A DNA stretch of 64,000 nucleotides from Luedemannella flava (GCF_039528515.1 NZ_BAAALT010000034.1:65123-129122); one strand, 5' to 3'. Numbered from the stretch's first letter, positions 8,357 to 17,259 are shown. A program made the numbers and translations. Notes: generated by a model from the sequence alone, not told the origin.

Positions 8357-8688
8357 GACTCGCCTCTCAGGGTGCGGAATGCGGAGTGGAGGTCGTCCCA
8401 GTCGTGGGTGAGCGCGTCCGCGAGGGCGGTGCCGGCGTCACTGGTCCGGTAGAACTTGCGGGGTCGGGCCTCGTCGGTGTTCCAGTCGCTGATCAGCAGG
8501 CCCTGCTTCTCCAGTCGGCGCAGAAGGGGGTAGAGCGTGTTCGCGTCGACGGCGAAACCGGAGCGCTCAAGGTGGTCGAGCAGCGCGTACCCGTAGTTGG
8601 GCTCCTTGAGGATGATCAGGCAGGCCAGCACGACGGTCCCCCGTCGCAGCTCCTGCAGATGCATCCCGCGCAGTTCATCGTCGTACAT
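8353..8688 (-). CDS. PadR-family transcriptional regulator
   Basis: A 111-residue PadR-type winged-helix protein: LRRGTVVLACLIILKEPNYGYALLDHLERSG is the helix-turn-helix entry, and NTLYPLLRRLEKQGLL is the recognition helix and wing. The open frame extends to a GTG at 8712, but that start lies inside the operator. The ATG at 8688-8686 is preceded by TATAGT seven bases upstream and a TTGCTA -35 box at 17-bp spacing, so the transcript likely starts on this ATG. The gene overlaps the downstream membrane-protein gene (ATGA). It is probably autorepressed through the perfect palindrome that covers its own -10 box. Confidence 0.88.
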   Translation of the reverse strand: MYDDELRGMHLQELRRGTVVLACLIILKEPNYGYALLDHLERSGFAVDANTLYPLLRRLEKQGLLISDWNTDEARPRKFYRTSDAGTALADALTHDWDDLHSAFRTLRGES

Positions 8689-8695
8689 GCCACTC

Positions 8696-8724
8696 ACTAT
8701 AGTGTGTTGCACACACTATAGCAA
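8696..8724 (-). promoter_or_regulatory. padR promoter with -35 TTGCTA and -10 TATAGT
   Basis: On the - strand TTGCTA (8724-8719) and TATAGT (8701-8696) are 17 bp apart, and seven bases separate the -10 box from the ATG. This is a near-consensus vegetative promoter with a leaderless start. Confidence 0.7.
8697..8721. promoter_or_regulatory. PadR operator: perfect 11-bp inverted repeat
   Basis: CTATAGTGTGT and ACACACTATAG flank a TGC centre. The arms overlap the -10 box and the spacer of the padR promoter. The AT-rich palindrome stands out in a GC-rich genome and resembles the TATAGTGT/ACACTATA-type sites known for PadR proteins. Confidence 0.75.
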
Positions 8725-9074
8725 CGGGCACATCAATGGCGCGCGACCTTGGTGATCACGCCGGGTAATCGAGAAGGGGGAGGTCGCCGTCCGCACAGCG
8801 CACCCGTGATGCGGACACGGTCCCGGTGCCGAAGCATGCCGACGTTCAGAGGTGCGGTCGCTGCGCATGGCCTGGCCCAGCGTGCCCAAGATCTGAGTCT
8901 TCTGTGCAGGAGTGGGGCTGGGCTGCGGTCTCGCACGGAAGACGGCGATCTCCACGACATGGGTTGGGCGATTTGTCGATTATTGGGCCGTCGGGACTAC
9001 GCGTTCGCACCGCGTTCGCCGATCATGGCCCGACGCACGCCAACCACCGGTGATCGGACTGCACATTCGCACCG

Positions 9075-9088
9075 GAGATCGCGATCTC
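9075..9088. repeat. 14-bp perfect palindrome GAGATCGCGATCTC
   Basis: It is self-complementary with no loop and lies in the gene-free region after the DUF574 gene. It could be a protein binding site or chance. Confidence 0.3.
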
Positions 9089-9114
9089 TACGCTGACGCT
9101 GACCGCCTGATCAA

Positions 9115-9132
9115 CGCGCCACCCGTGGCGCG
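9115..9132 (-). terminator. Terminator hairpin of the DUF574 methyltransferase gene
   Basis: CGCGCCA and TGGCGCG (7 bp) enclose a 4-nt loop, eight bases beyond the TAG of the - strand methyltransferase gene. There is no U-tract. Confidence 0.5.
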
Positions 9133-9139
9133 CCGGGAG

Positions 9140-10009
9140 CTAGGGGATGCGGGCGACGGCGCCGTAGCCGGAGACCTCGGCGGCGGTGGGGCGCGGCTGG
9201 GGCTCGTTCTCGGCGCGCCAGTCGGCGACCGACACGATGCCGGGCTCGACGAACTCCAGGCCGTCGAAGAACCGCGCGAACTCCTCCTTGGAGCGCATCC
9301 GCGCCGGCACCCGGGTGCGCTGACCGACCGCGTTGATCTCCTTGATCTTCTCCGGCGGCAGGTAGTCGTTGGTGGCCTGGGTGACGGTCAGGTAGCTGCC
9401 CGACGGCATGGCGCTCACCAGCTGACCCACCAGGTCGTACGGGTTGTCCTCGTCGAGGATGAAGTGCATGACCGCCACCAGCATCAGCCCGACGGGCTGG
9501 CTCAGGTCGAGCGTGGCGGTCAGCTCCGGCGCCTGGAGGATCTTGTCGGGGTCGCGCAGGTCCGCGTCGATGTACGCGGTGGCGCCCTCATCCGAGCTGG
9601 TGAGCAGCGCGCGGGCGTGCACCAGCACGATCGGGTCGTTGTCGACGTAGACGATGCGCGAGGTCGGCGCGATGGACTGCGCGACCTGGTGCGTGTTGTT
9701 CGCGGTCGGGATGCCGGTGCCGATGTCGAGGAACTGCCGGATGCCGGCCTCGCGGGCCAGGTAGGTCACCGCGCGGCGCAGGAACGCCCGGTTCTCGATC
9801 ACGGCGAGGCGGATGGTCGGGAACGCGGCCGCGATCTGGTCGCCCGACGCCCGGTCAGCGGGGAAGTTGTCCTTGCCGCCGAGCCAGTAGTCGTAGCGGC
9901 GGGCTGGGTGGGCGACGCTGACGTCGATGCGCGCCCCGGAGCTGTCCGGGTCCGCATCGGCCGGGATCCGCATCCACGACGGTGTCGCGTCCGTCTCCTC
10001 AGCAGTCAC
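9140..10009 (-). CDS. DUF574-type SAM-dependent methyltransferase
   Basis: A 289-residue protein of the actinobacterial S-adenosyl methyltransferase family (DUF574/Methyltransf_19). The diagnostic N-terminal HPARRYDYWLGGKDNFPADR, the SAM-binding loop FLDIGTGIPTANNTHQVAQ and the acidic motif VYVDNDPIVLVHARALL are all present. Members are common in many copies in Streptomyces and Micromonosporaceae; their substrates are unknown. The GTG at 10009-10007 is chosen because GAGAGGGG lies about 8 bases upstream; the open frame continues 22 codons further without support. It is monocistronic, with a hairpin downstream. Confidence 0.85.
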   Translation of the reverse strand: MTAEETDATPSWMRIPADADPDSSGARIDVSVAHPARRYDYWLGGKDNFPADRASGDQIAAAFPTIRLAVIENRAFLRRAVTYLAREAGIRQFLDIGTGIPTANNTHQVAQSIAPTSRIVYVDNDPIVLVHARALLTSSDEGATAYIDADLRDPDKILQAPELTATLDLSQPVGLMLVAVMHFILDEDNPYDLVGQLVSAMPSGSYLTVTQATNDYLPPEKIKEINAVGQRTRVPARMRSKEEFARFFDGLEFVEPGIVSVADWRAENEPQPRPTAAEVSGYGAVARIP

Positions 10010-10128
10010 CGGACGACCCCTCTCACCCGTTGATGCCCGTTCGCGGCGGGCGGTCCCCTGTGGACCCGCGCCCATGCTAGACCCGTTCCCCGGCGACGCG
10101 GCCGTCGACCGGGGAACGATTCAGCGTC

Positions 10129-12549
10129 CTATTCGGATGACCGGACCGCCGGAGTGCGCAGAGCAAGGTGTGCCGACAGCGTCCCCGCCCCGATGGCCAG
10201 CGCGAGGCAGCACCCGACCACCGCCGCCACCGACGCCCACGGCACGATCAGGTCGACCGGCGCGCCGATCGACGCGCTCAAGCCCGCCCGCAGGCCCGCC
10301 AGCGAGGACAGCGCGACCGCCAGGCCCAGGACGGTGCCGACCGCCACGACAAGCGCCGACTCGGCCGCGACCAGCCCGCGCACGCGGGTGGCGCTCGCAC
10401 CGGCGAGGCGCAGCAGGGCCAGGTCACGGGCCCGCCCGACGACGGCCATGAGCAGCGTCGTCGCGATGGACAGCCCGGTGTACCCGGTGGCGACCGCGAC
10501 GAGGATCCACACGAAGATCTGCACGAGCCGGTCCTCCTCGGCGTCCGAGCCACCGGAGTCGGCCGTCAGGTCGACCGCCCGCGCCCCGAGGCCACCGCCG
10601 AGGCGGGCCTGCGTGGTCGCGGCGGTCCCGTCGAGCACGTACGCCACCGGCGCCAGCGCCGACGGGTCGTGGGCGCGCACGGTCGCCCGCGACATGATGA
10701 CCGGCGTGGGCGCCGCTTCGACGACCGCGAGCACCGTGACCGTCTCCCGGGCGCCGTCGGCGAGCGTCAGCTCGTGCGTCGACCCGACCGCCCAGTCCAG
10801 CCAGCCGACGACGGCCACGCCGCGCGGGTCGGTGCCCAGCCGGGCCAGGCTGCCGGACGTGGCCGTCAGCAGGTCCCCGCGCCAGACGGCGTCGATGCCG
10901 GTCACGTCCACCGCGCCCCGGGAGGCGTCGTAGACGACGCTGGGCAGCGGCGCCGGCCCACCGGCCGCCCGGGCCGCCGCGTCCGACAGTCCCGGCACGG
11001 TGTCGGGCCGCACCATCACCCCGGCGCCGGTGCGTTCCTTCTCCCCCACGCCGTACGCGGCGGTCATGGTGGCGGCGAAGCCCAGGATCAGGGTGGCGAA
11101 GCCGACCGTGAGCAGCACCGGCGCGGCCGTGCCCGCGGTGCGCCGCACGGCCAGCGCGGCGCTGCCGCGCACCAGCGTCCCGGTCGCGCCCCGGCCCAGC
11201 GTGAACGGCCAGGTGAGCACCCGCACCAGCGGCCCGACGACCACCGGCGCCAGCGCGGCCAGCCCCAGGATCAGCGCCATCGCGGCGTACAACGAGGTGT
11301 TCATCAGGTTTTCCGGCTCCGCGAACGCGGAGCCGACCACGAGCGCGAGGCCGCCGACGGTGAGCGCCCCGCCGACCAGCCACCGCGACCATGTCATCGG
11401 CCGGCGCTCGACGGTCGCCTCGCGCAGCGCGGCCACGGGCCGCACCCGCGCCGCCCGGCGGGCCACCGCCCACACGGCCACCAGCGCGACGACCACCCCG
11501 CCGAGGTACGCCGCCACCAGGGCCGCGACGTCGGCGACGACCGTGAAGCCCACCGGTTCCAGGCCGGCGCGCACCAGCGCGTCGCCAGCCCACGGCGCGG
11601 CCAGCGCGCCGAGCGCCACGCCCACCGCGCTCGCGACCAGGCCCACCCCGAGCGCCTCGGCGCCCAGCAGCCGGCGCACCTGGCCGGGCGTCGCGCCCAC
11701 GGCCCGCAGCAGGGCGAGCTCGCGCCGGCGCTGCGTGGCCGTGAACGCGAACGTCGACGCCACGATGAACACCGACACGAACACGGCCAGGGTGCCGACG
11801 GCGATGAGGATCTGCGCGCCGATCCACCGCAGCCGGGCGTACGCCTCGGCCTCGGCGTCCCGGCGTGCCTCGCCGGTGAGGACCCGCCCGTCGCCGGCGA
11901 CGGCGGCGGCCGCCATTGCGACCTCGTCGGCCGGCCCGTCGACGAGCAGCCCGATCAGTCGCACCCCGGGGGCGAGCCGGGCGGCGGTCGCGTCGGGAAG
12001 ATACACGCCGGGGCCGTCGATCAGGCCGGTGACCGTGTAGGGCGCCGGGCCGGCTCCGGTGAGCACCTGCACGGTGGCCCCGACCGGCGCGCCGGCGTCG
12101 CGGCCGAGGACCACCTCACCGTCCGCGGCGGGCGCCCTGCCCTCAATGAGGGGGTACGGGCGCAGAGCGGCGCTCGCCCAGCCGTGACCCTGCGGGTCGA
12201 GCGGGTGCGGGTCGCCGACCGGCCGCCCGCCCACGACCGCCTGGGCGTAGAACGTGCGGTCCGGGATCGCGGCGACCACGCCCGGCACCCGCGCCAACGC
12301 CCCGACCAGCTCCGTGGTCCGCGCGGCCGACCAGGGCACGTACTCGGTGAAGCCGAGGTCGTTGTCCGCAGCGGCGGGGCTCTGCACCAGCACCGGACTG
12401 CCCGAAAGGCGCGGCGGCACCTGGGCGTTCGCCGACGTGATCAGCAGCAGGGTGCCGGTGACCAGCCCGACGCCGAGGGCGAGCGCCACGAACATGCCCG
12501 CGAACGCCGCCCAACGCCGGCGCAGCGTGGCGGTGGCGAGGCCGGTCAC
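10129..12549 (-). CDS. ABC transporter permease, FtsX/MacB-like with two FtsX domains
   Basis: An 806-residue permease. It has an N-terminal membrane helix, a large extracytoplasmic domain (about residues 40-240), a first FtsX block of three helices (about 250-370), two further helices (about 390-460), a second periplasm-like domain (about 500-670) and a C-terminal FtsX block of three helices. This double FtsX layout is typical of actinobacterial exporters linked to a BceAB/LolCDE-type ATPase. Its GTG start overlaps the stop of the upstream ATPase gene (GTGA), so the two subunits are made together. The substrate is unknown; antimicrobial peptide or lipid export is the usual guess for such systems when paired with a two-component system. 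Confidence 0.85.
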   Translation of the reverse strand: MTGLATATLRRRWAAFAGMFVALALGVGLVTGTLLLITSANAQVPPRLSGSPVLVQSPAAADNDLGFTEYVPWSAARTTELVGALARVPGVVAAIPDRTFYAQAVVGGRPVGDPHPLDPQGHGWASAALRPYPLIEGRAPAADGEVVLGRDAGAPVGATVQVLTGAGPAPYTVTGLIDGPGVYLPDATAARLAPGVRLIGLLVDGPADEVAMAAAAVAGDGRVLTGEARRDAEAEAYARLRWIGAQILIAVGTLAVFVSVFIVASTFAFTATQRRRELALLRAVGATPGQVRRLLGAEALGVGLVASAVGVALGALAAPWAGDALVRAGLEPVGFTVVADVAALVAAYLGGVVVALVAVWAVARRAARVRPVAALREATVERRPMTWSRWLVGGALTVGGLALVVGSAFAEPENLMNTSLYAAMALILGLAALAPVVVGPLVRVLTWPFTLGRGATGTLVRGSAALAVRRTAGTAAPVLLTVGFATLILGFAATMTAAYGVGEKERTGAGVMVRPDTVPGLSDAAARAAGGPAPLPSVVYDASRGAVDVTGIDAVWRGDLLTATSGSLARLGTDPRGVAVVGWLDWAVGSTHELTLADGARETVTVLAVVEAAPTPVIMSRATVRAHDPSALAPVAYVLDGTAATTQARLGGGLGARAVDLTADSGGSDAEEDRLVQIFVWILVAVATGYTGLSIATTLLMAVVGRARDLALLRLAGASATRVRGLVAAESALVVAVGTVLGLAVALSSLAGLRAGLSASIGAPVDLIVPWASVAAVVGCCLALAIGAGTLSAHLALRTPAVRSSE

Positions 12550-13289
12550 CGGGCCACCTCCAGCCGCGCCATGCGGCCCGCCACGCCCTCGGCCGACAGC
12601 GGGCCGGCCAGCTCGTCGACCAGGGCGCCGTCGGCGAGGAACAGCACCCGGTCGGCGTGCCCGGCCGCGAGCGGATCGTGGGTGACCATGACGACCGTGT
12701 GCCCGTGCCGGTCGACGAGCCCGCGCAGCAGCGCCAGGACCTGCCGCGACGCGGCCGAGTCCAGCGCGCCGGTCGGCTCGTCGGCGAACACGACCGCGGG
12801 CCGGGTGACCAGCGCGCGGGCCAGCGCCACCCGCTGCCGCTCGCCGCCCGACAGCTCGGCGGGCAGGTGCCCCGCCCGGCCCGCCAGGCCCACCTCGGAC
12901 AGGGCCGCGGTGATGTCGGCCGGGGCCGGGCGGCGCCGCGACAGCCGCAGGGGCAGCGCGACGTTCTGTTCGGCCGTGAGCGACGCGATGAGGTTCGCGG
13001 CCTGGAACACGAAGCCCACCCGCTCGCGCCGCAGCACCGTGAGCCGCCGCTCGCTCAGCGGGCCCAGGTCCGTCCCGTCGATGAGCACCTGCCCGCCGTC
13101 GGGCCGTTCCAGGCCGGCCGCGCAGTGCAGCAGCGTCGACTTGCCCGACCCGGACGGGCCCATCACGGCCGTGAACGTCCCGTTGGCGAAGTCGGCGGTG
13201 AGCCCGTCCAGGGCCACGACCGCCCGCTCACCCGTCCCGTACACCTTCCGCACCGCCCGCAACCGGACGGCGTACGCATTCGTCAGCAC
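12546..13289 (-). CDS. ABC transporter ATP-binding protein of the exporter
   Basis: A 247-residue MacB/LolD-like ATPase. It has Walker A GPSGSGKST, signature LSGGERQRVALARAL, Walker B VVFADEPTGALD and H-loop VTHD. It energises the adjacent 806-residue permease. The GTG at 13289 gives the normal N-terminus (VLTNAYAVRLRAVRKVYG). The frame is open further upstream through the shared promoter region, and no strong ribosome binding site distinguishes the starts, so the exact N-terminus is uncertain. It is divergent, across about 110 bp, from a histidine kinase/response regulator pair that may control it. Confidence 0.87.
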   Translation of the reverse strand: MLTNAYAVRLRAVRKVYGTGERAVVALDGLTADFANGTFTAVMGPSGSGKSTLLHCAAGLERPDGGQVLIDGTDLGPLSERRLTVLRRERVGFVFQAANLIASLTAEQNVALPLRLSRRRPAPADITAALSEVGLAGRAGHLPAELSGGERQRVALARALVTRPAVVFADEPTGALDSAASRQVLALLRGLVDRHGHTVVMVTHDPLAAGHADRVLFLADGALVDELAGPLSAEGVAGRMARLEVAR

Positions 13290-13386
13290 CCGCCCAGCCA
13301 ACCGGCCGGCCGGGTACGAGCGCACTGGCGCGGGGGTGAGAACCGACGGTAGACCTGGCGCTACCGCGCGGCGCCGCCCCGCCGGA

Positions 13387-13392
13387 TACGGT
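13387..13392 (+). promoter_or_regulatory. Leaderless -10 box (TACGGT) of the histidine kinase gene
   Basis: TACGGT lies six bases before the GTG start at 13399. No Shine-Dalgarno sequence is present. Confidence 0.5.
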
Positions 13393-13398
13393 CGACGG

Positions 13399-14631
13399 GT
13401 GCGACCACGCAGTGCCTGGCAGGCGATCACGCTGCGACCGCTGCGGTTCCTCGCCTCGTCGTGGCCGTGGCGGTCGCTGCTGTACCTGCTGTGCGGCATC
13501 GCCCTGGGCGCCGCCACCGCGGCGACCCTGTTCGCCCTGTTCGTCGGCGGGGTTCTGCTGCTTTTCGTCCTGATCGGGCTGGTCGCGTTCGTGGCGATCG
13601 CGCTGTCGGGCATCGTGTTCGCCCGGTTCGAGCGCTGGCGGCTGCGGCTGGTCGACATGGACCCGGCCGAGGACCCGCACCGGCGCCCGCCGCGTCGCGG
13701 GTTGCGGCCCTGGCTGCTGACCAGGCTGCGGGAGCAGGCGACCTGGCGCGAGTTCGGCTACACGGTCGTGTCGCTGGTCGCGCTCTGCTGGATCGACGCG
13801 GGCATGGTCGCGGCGGTGCTCGGCATCCCGGTCGCGCTGGCCGCCACCCCGCTGTACGGGCCGGACATGGACCCCCTCGCCGGCGCCGTCTTCGTCGTGG
13901 TCGGGTTGGCGCTGCTGCCCTTCGCCGCGTACCCGATCACCGCGTGGGCCGGCGCCCGTGCCGCGCTGACCCGGGCGGTCCTGTCGCCGCGCGACACGGA
14001 GCTGGGCGCCCAGCTGACCGAGGTGACCCGCTCGCGCGCCCGGCTCGCCGACGCGTTCGGCGCGGAGCGCCAGCGCATCGAACGCGACCTGCACGACGGC
14101 GCCCAGCAGCGCCTCGTGTCGCTCACCATGGCGCTGGGCCTGGCCCGACTGGATCTGCCGCCGGACTCCCCCGCCGCCGAACAGGTCGCCCTGGCTCACG
14201 AGCAGGCCAAACTCGCCCTCGCCGAGCTGCGGGAGCTGATCCGGGGCGTGCACCCGCAGGTGCTCACCGACCGGGGCCTCGCCGCCGCCGTGCGCGATCT
14301 GGCCGGCCGTTCCGTCGTGCCGGTCGACGTGGACATCGAGCTGCCGCACCGGCTGCCCGCCGCCGTGGAGCTCACCGCGTACTTCGTGGCCGCCGAGGCC
14401 CTGGCCAACGTGGCCAAGCACAGCGGGGCCGACCGGGCCCGGGTGCGTGGCCGCCTGCACGGCGACATCTACCTCCAGGATGTGTTCGACAACGGCGTCG
14501 GCGGCGCGGACGCCGACGCCGGCACGGGCCTGACCGGGCTCGGCGACCGGGTCGACGCGGCCGGCGGGCGGCTGCTCATCTCCAGCCCGCCCGGCGGTCC
14601 GACGCTGGTGCGCGCGGAGCTGCCATGCTGA
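13399..14631 (+). CDS. NarL-type sensor histidine kinase
   Basis: A 410-residue membrane kinase. The N-terminal half has four to five hydrophobic segments (about residues 30-75 and 120-195) without a large extracytoplasmic domain, as in intramembrane-sensing kinases. A HisKA_3 dimerisation domain follows, with the phosphoacceptor at H232 in ERDLHDGAQQRLVSL, then an HATPase domain with ANVAKHSGA (N box) and DNGVGGADADAGTGLTGL (G box). The GTG start is supported by the leaderless -10 box. The stop overlaps the next ATG by seven bases, coupling kinase and regulator. The divergent ABC exporter is the likely target. Confidence 0.87.
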   Translation: MRPRSAWQAITLRPLRFLASSWPWRSLLYLLCGIALGAATAATLFALFVGGVLLLFVLIGLVAFVAIALSGIVFARFERWRLRLVDMDPAEDPHRRPPRRGLRPWLLTRLREQATWREFGYTVVSLVALCWIDAGMVAAVLGIPVALAATPLYGPDMDPLAGAVFVVVGLALLPFAAYPITAWAGARAALTRAVLSPRDTELGAQLTEVTRSRARLADAFGAERQRIERDLHDGAQQRLVSLTMALGLARLDLPPDSPAAEQVALAHEQAKLALAELRELIRGVHPQVLTDRGLAAAVRDLAGRSVVPVDVDIELPHRLPAAVELTAYFVAAEALANVAKHSGADRARVRGRLHGDIYLQDVFDNGVGGADADAGTGLTGLGDRVDAAGGRLLISSPPGGPTLVRAELPC

Positions 14632-15275
14632 GGATCGTCCTGGCCGAGGACGCCGTCCTTCTCCGCGCAGGGCTCGTGGGCGTGCTGGAACGCTTCGGCC
14701 ATCAGGTGTGCGCCGCCGTCGGCGACGTTCCGGCACTGCGCGCCGCGGTCGCCGCGCACCGGCCCGACATCGTGGTCACCGACGTGCGCATGCCGCCCGG
14801 GTTCTCCGACGAAGGACTGCGGGAGGCCGTGGCGCTGCGGGCCGCGGACCCGTCACTGTCCATCCTGGTCCTCAGCCAGTACGTCGAGCAGACGTACGCC
14901 GTGGAACTCCTCGACGCCGCGTCGGCGCCCGGGGCCGGGGTGGGCTACCTGCTCAAGGACCGGGTCGGCGACGTGGAGGACTTCGTGCGCGCGGTCGCGG
15001 CGGTCGCCGACGGTGGCACGGTCATCGACCCCGAGGTGGTCCGCCAGCTCCTGGGCCGTCGCCGCGACCCGCTCACCCGGCTCACCCCGCGCGAGCGGGA
15101 GGTCCTCGCGCTGATGGCCGAGGGCCGGTCGAACGCCGCGATCGCACGCGACCTGGTGGTCAGCGACGCGGCCGTAGCCAAGCACATCGGCAGCATCCTC
15201 ACCAAACTGGACCTGCCGCCCGCCGAGGACACCCACCGCCGGGTCCTCGCGGTCCTCGCCTACCTGCGGGGCTGA
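14625..15275 (+). CDS. NarL/LuxR-family response regulator
   Basis: A 216-residue response regulator. The receiver domain has E8/D9 and the phosphoacceptor D53 in IVVTDVRMPPG. The C-terminal LuxR-type helix-turn-helix has LTPREREVLALMAEGRSNAAIARDL. The ATG overlaps the end of the kinase gene, so they form one operon. It would be phosphorylated by the kinase and probably controls the divergent ABC exporter genes. That target is inferred from position only. Confidence 0.9.
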   Translation: MLRIVLAEDAVLLRAGLVGVLERFGHQVCAAVGDVPALRAAVAAHRPDIVVTDVRMPPGFSDEGLREAVALRAADPSLSILVLSQYVEQTYAVELLDAASAPGAGVGYLLKDRVGDVEDFVRAVAAVADGGTVIDPEVVRQLLGRRRDPLTRLTPREREVLALMAEGRSNAAIARDLVVSDAAVAKHIGSILTKLDLPPAEDTHRRVLAVLAYLRG

Positions 15276-15382
15276 CCGAACGTGCCACGCCCGGCATGCG
15301 CTCGTATCCGGCCGCTGAGCGCTCGGGTCGCGCAGACGCGTCGGGCGGTCGATGCTTGGGTCAACGCGCCGCACCTACGGTG

Positions 15383-16063
15383 ATGGACATGGAGCGCCAG
15401 CGCACGAAGGCGGTCGGGGTCGTCAGCGCGGCGGCCACCGTTGTTCTGCTGTTCACCGGCTTCGTCGCCGATGTGCTGGGCATCCGGTCGGCGCTGGTCT
15501 CCGACGAGGAACCGACGCGGGAGGTTACCGTCACCTACGTCCCGCCGCCAAGCGTTGCGATCACGACGGACACTCCGATCGTCCACGAACCGCCCGTCGT
15601 CACCCGTGCCGCCGTCACGACCACGGCCATCGAGACGACCGCGGCCGCGCCGCCCTGCATAGTGGGCTCGTGGTTGCTCAACTACTACCGCCTCGACGAA
15701 ACCGTCACGGGCGTCGGGACCGTACGGATGTCGCTGGTGCAGGGCGGGCAGTTGGTGACGTTCCGCGCGGACGGGACGTTCCACGGGACCGCCGACCTGA
15801 CGCTCGAAGGCCGGGCCTCCACCGGTGACCTGCTCGCCCGCCGCATCGCCGGATCAGGTCGCGGTGACTACACCGTCTCGGGTGACGCGTTGTCCCAGAC
15901 CGGTGTGACGTCGTCGGGCACCAATGTCTTCTACCGCAACCATGTCGTCACCAACCAGATCAACGGTCCCATCTGGGTGGACTGGTCGGTGACCTACACC
16001 TGCTCGGCAACGACCTTGACGATCGACGGCGACGACCAGTACGCGCGGTACACGCGTCAGTGA
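15383..16063 (+). CDS. Hypothetical protein with one N-terminal membrane helix
   Basis: A 226-residue protein. A basic start (MDMERQRTKA) leads into a hydrophobic helix (VGVVSAAATVVLLFTGFVADV), then a Thr/Pro/Val-rich linker to about residue 90. The extracytoplasmic C-terminal domain of about 130 residues starts at CIVGSWLLNYY and looks beta-rich, somewhat lipocalin-like (GSW at the start, many alternating strands). I do not recognise the family. The ATG at 15383 and one at 15389 are both possible; neither has a strong ribosome binding site. It stands alone between the two-component system and the importer genes. Confidence 0.6.
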   Translation: MDMERQRTKAVGVVSAAATVVLLFTGFVADVLGIRSALVSDEEPTREVTVTYVPPPSVAITTDTPIVHEPPVVTRAAVTTTAIETTAAAPPCIVGSWLLNYYRLDETVTGVGTVRMSLVQGGQLVTFRADGTFHGTADLTLEGRASTGDLLARRIAGSGRGDYTVSGDALSQTGVTSSGTNVFYRNHVVTNQINGPIWVDWSVTYTCSATTLTIDGDDQYARYTRQ

Positions 16064-16182
16064 CCGCCGTCCGGATCACAATTCGGCAGCGGCAACAGGC
16101 TGGAAACGCGACGTCCTTAACGCGAAACGCGCTCTGGTTACCGTCGGGTCCTTGGTGATCTAGAAGACCCTGGAGCGTTGCC

Positions 16183-17259
16183 ATGGCGTACACGATGGAC
16201 CGGCGCAGCCTTCTCATGAACAGCATCCGCGCGGCGGCCGGCCTGGCCGTCGTCGGCACGGTGCCCACGCTGCTCGCGGCGTGCGGCGACGACGACACCC
16301 CCGCGACCCCCAGCGGCCCCAAGAACCTCGGCACCCTTGACTACCAGCTCTCCTGGATCAAGAACGTCGAGTTCGCCGGCCAGTACATCGCCGACACCAA
16401 GGGGTACTACGCGGCGGCCGGGTTCACCTCGGTCAACCTCATGGCGGGCGGCCCGAATGTCAGCCAGGACTCGGTCGTGGCGGCCGGCAAGGCGTTGGTC
16501 GGCATCTCCTCGCCCGACATCACCGCGGCCGCGATCCTCAAGGGCGCCCCGCTGATCATCATCGGCGCGCAGTACCAGAAGAACCCGTTCTGCATCATGA
16601 GCCTCGCGTCCAAGCCGATCAACAGCCCGGCCGACATGGTCGGCAAGAAGATCGGTGTGCAGGCCACCAATGAGCCGGTGTGGACGGCGTTCCTCAAGGC
16701 CAACAAGCTCGACCCCGCGTCCATCACGAAGGTGCCGGCCCAGTTCGACCCGGCCCCGCTGGTGAACAAGGAGGTCGACGGCTGGTTCTCGTTCTTCACC
16801 AACGAGCCCAACCTGCTCAAGACCCAGGGCCACGACACGGCCGTGATGCTGCTCAACGACCACGGGTACCCGATGGTGTCCGAGGTGTACGTGGTCCGCA
16901 AGGACTCGCTGACCAGCAAGCGCGACCACATCAAGGCCATGCTCATCGGCGACATCAAGGGCTGGGCCGACTCGGTCAAGGACCCGAAGCTGGGCGCCAA
17001 CCTCGCCGCCACCAAGTACGGCAAGGACCTGGGCCTCGACGAGGCCGAGCAGGTGCTCGAGTCGCAGGCCCAGAACACCGTCGTGGCCACCGACGAGACG
17101 AAGGCCAACGGGCTGTTCACCATCACGGACGCGAAGATCGCCGAGACGATCGCGACGCTGGCCCTGGCCGGGGTCACGGTCACCAGGGAGCAGCTGTTCG
17201 ACATGTCCGTGCTCACCGAGGTCTACACGGAGAACCCCACCCTCAAGGGGCTGCTCTGA
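16183..17259 (+). CDS. NMT1/THI5-like ABC substrate-binding lipoprotein
   Basis: A 358-residue binding protein. It has a lipobox LLAAC with lipidation at C34, preceded by an RR-containing signal (MDRRSLLMNS) that could be a Tat signal. The body matches the NMT1/THI5/SsuA fold: LSWIKNVEFAGQYIADTKGYYAAAG, then GISSPDITAAAILKGAP and KKIGVQATNEPVW. The family binds small N-heterocycles or sulfonates, such as thiamine pyrimidine precursors, riboflavin or nitrogenous bases. FAGQYIA-type proteins often serve pyrimidine or flavin uptake, but the substrate here is not determined. The ATG has CTGGAG eight bases upstream. It heads a four-gene operon with an ATPase and two permeases. Confidence 0.82.
   Translation: MAYTMDRRSLLMNSIRAAAGLAVVGTVPTLLAACGDDDTPATPSGPKNLGTLDYQLSWIKNVEFAGQYIADTKGYYAAAGFTSVNLMAGGPNVSQDSVVAAGKALVGISSPDITAAAILKGAPLIIIGAQYQKNPFCIMSLASKPINSPADMVGKKIGVQATNEPVWTAFLKANKLDPASITKVPAQFDPAPLVNKEVDGWFSFFTNEPNLLKTQGHDTAVMLLNDHGYPMVSEVYVVRKDSLTSKRDHIKAMLIGDIKGWADSVKDPKLGANLAATKYGKDLGLDEAEQVLESQAQNTVVATDETKANGLFTITDAKIAETIATLALAGVTVTREQLFDMSVLTEVYTENPTLKGLL

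Larger units (their letters stand above)
8722..9139. other. 418-bp region without a convincing gene
   Basis: Several short frames are open on both strands, but none has a ribosome binding site, a leaderless -10 box or a protein-like composition. The only structure I see is a perfect 14-bp palindrome (9075-9088) and a terminator hairpin at the right end (9115-9132). It is slightly less GC-rich than the flanking genes. It may hold a non-coding RNA or decayed sequence; nothing decides this. Confidence 0.5.

Noticed and set aside
8716..8955. 79-residue open frame upstream of padR
   Set aside because: It runs over the padR promoter and operator, has no start signals and no recognisable composition.
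10168..13398. Very long + strand open frame opposite the ABC exporter genes and continuous with the histidine kinase gene
   Set aside because: It is the antisense of a GC-rich coding region; the translation before 13399 is low-complexity Arg/Gly/Pro. Only the part from the GTG at 13399 has protein motifs and a promoter.
16064..16182. Possible thiamine or FMN riboswitch before the NMT1-like importer
   Set aside because: I looked for the conserved TPP and RFN sequence blocks and did not find them in these 119 bases.
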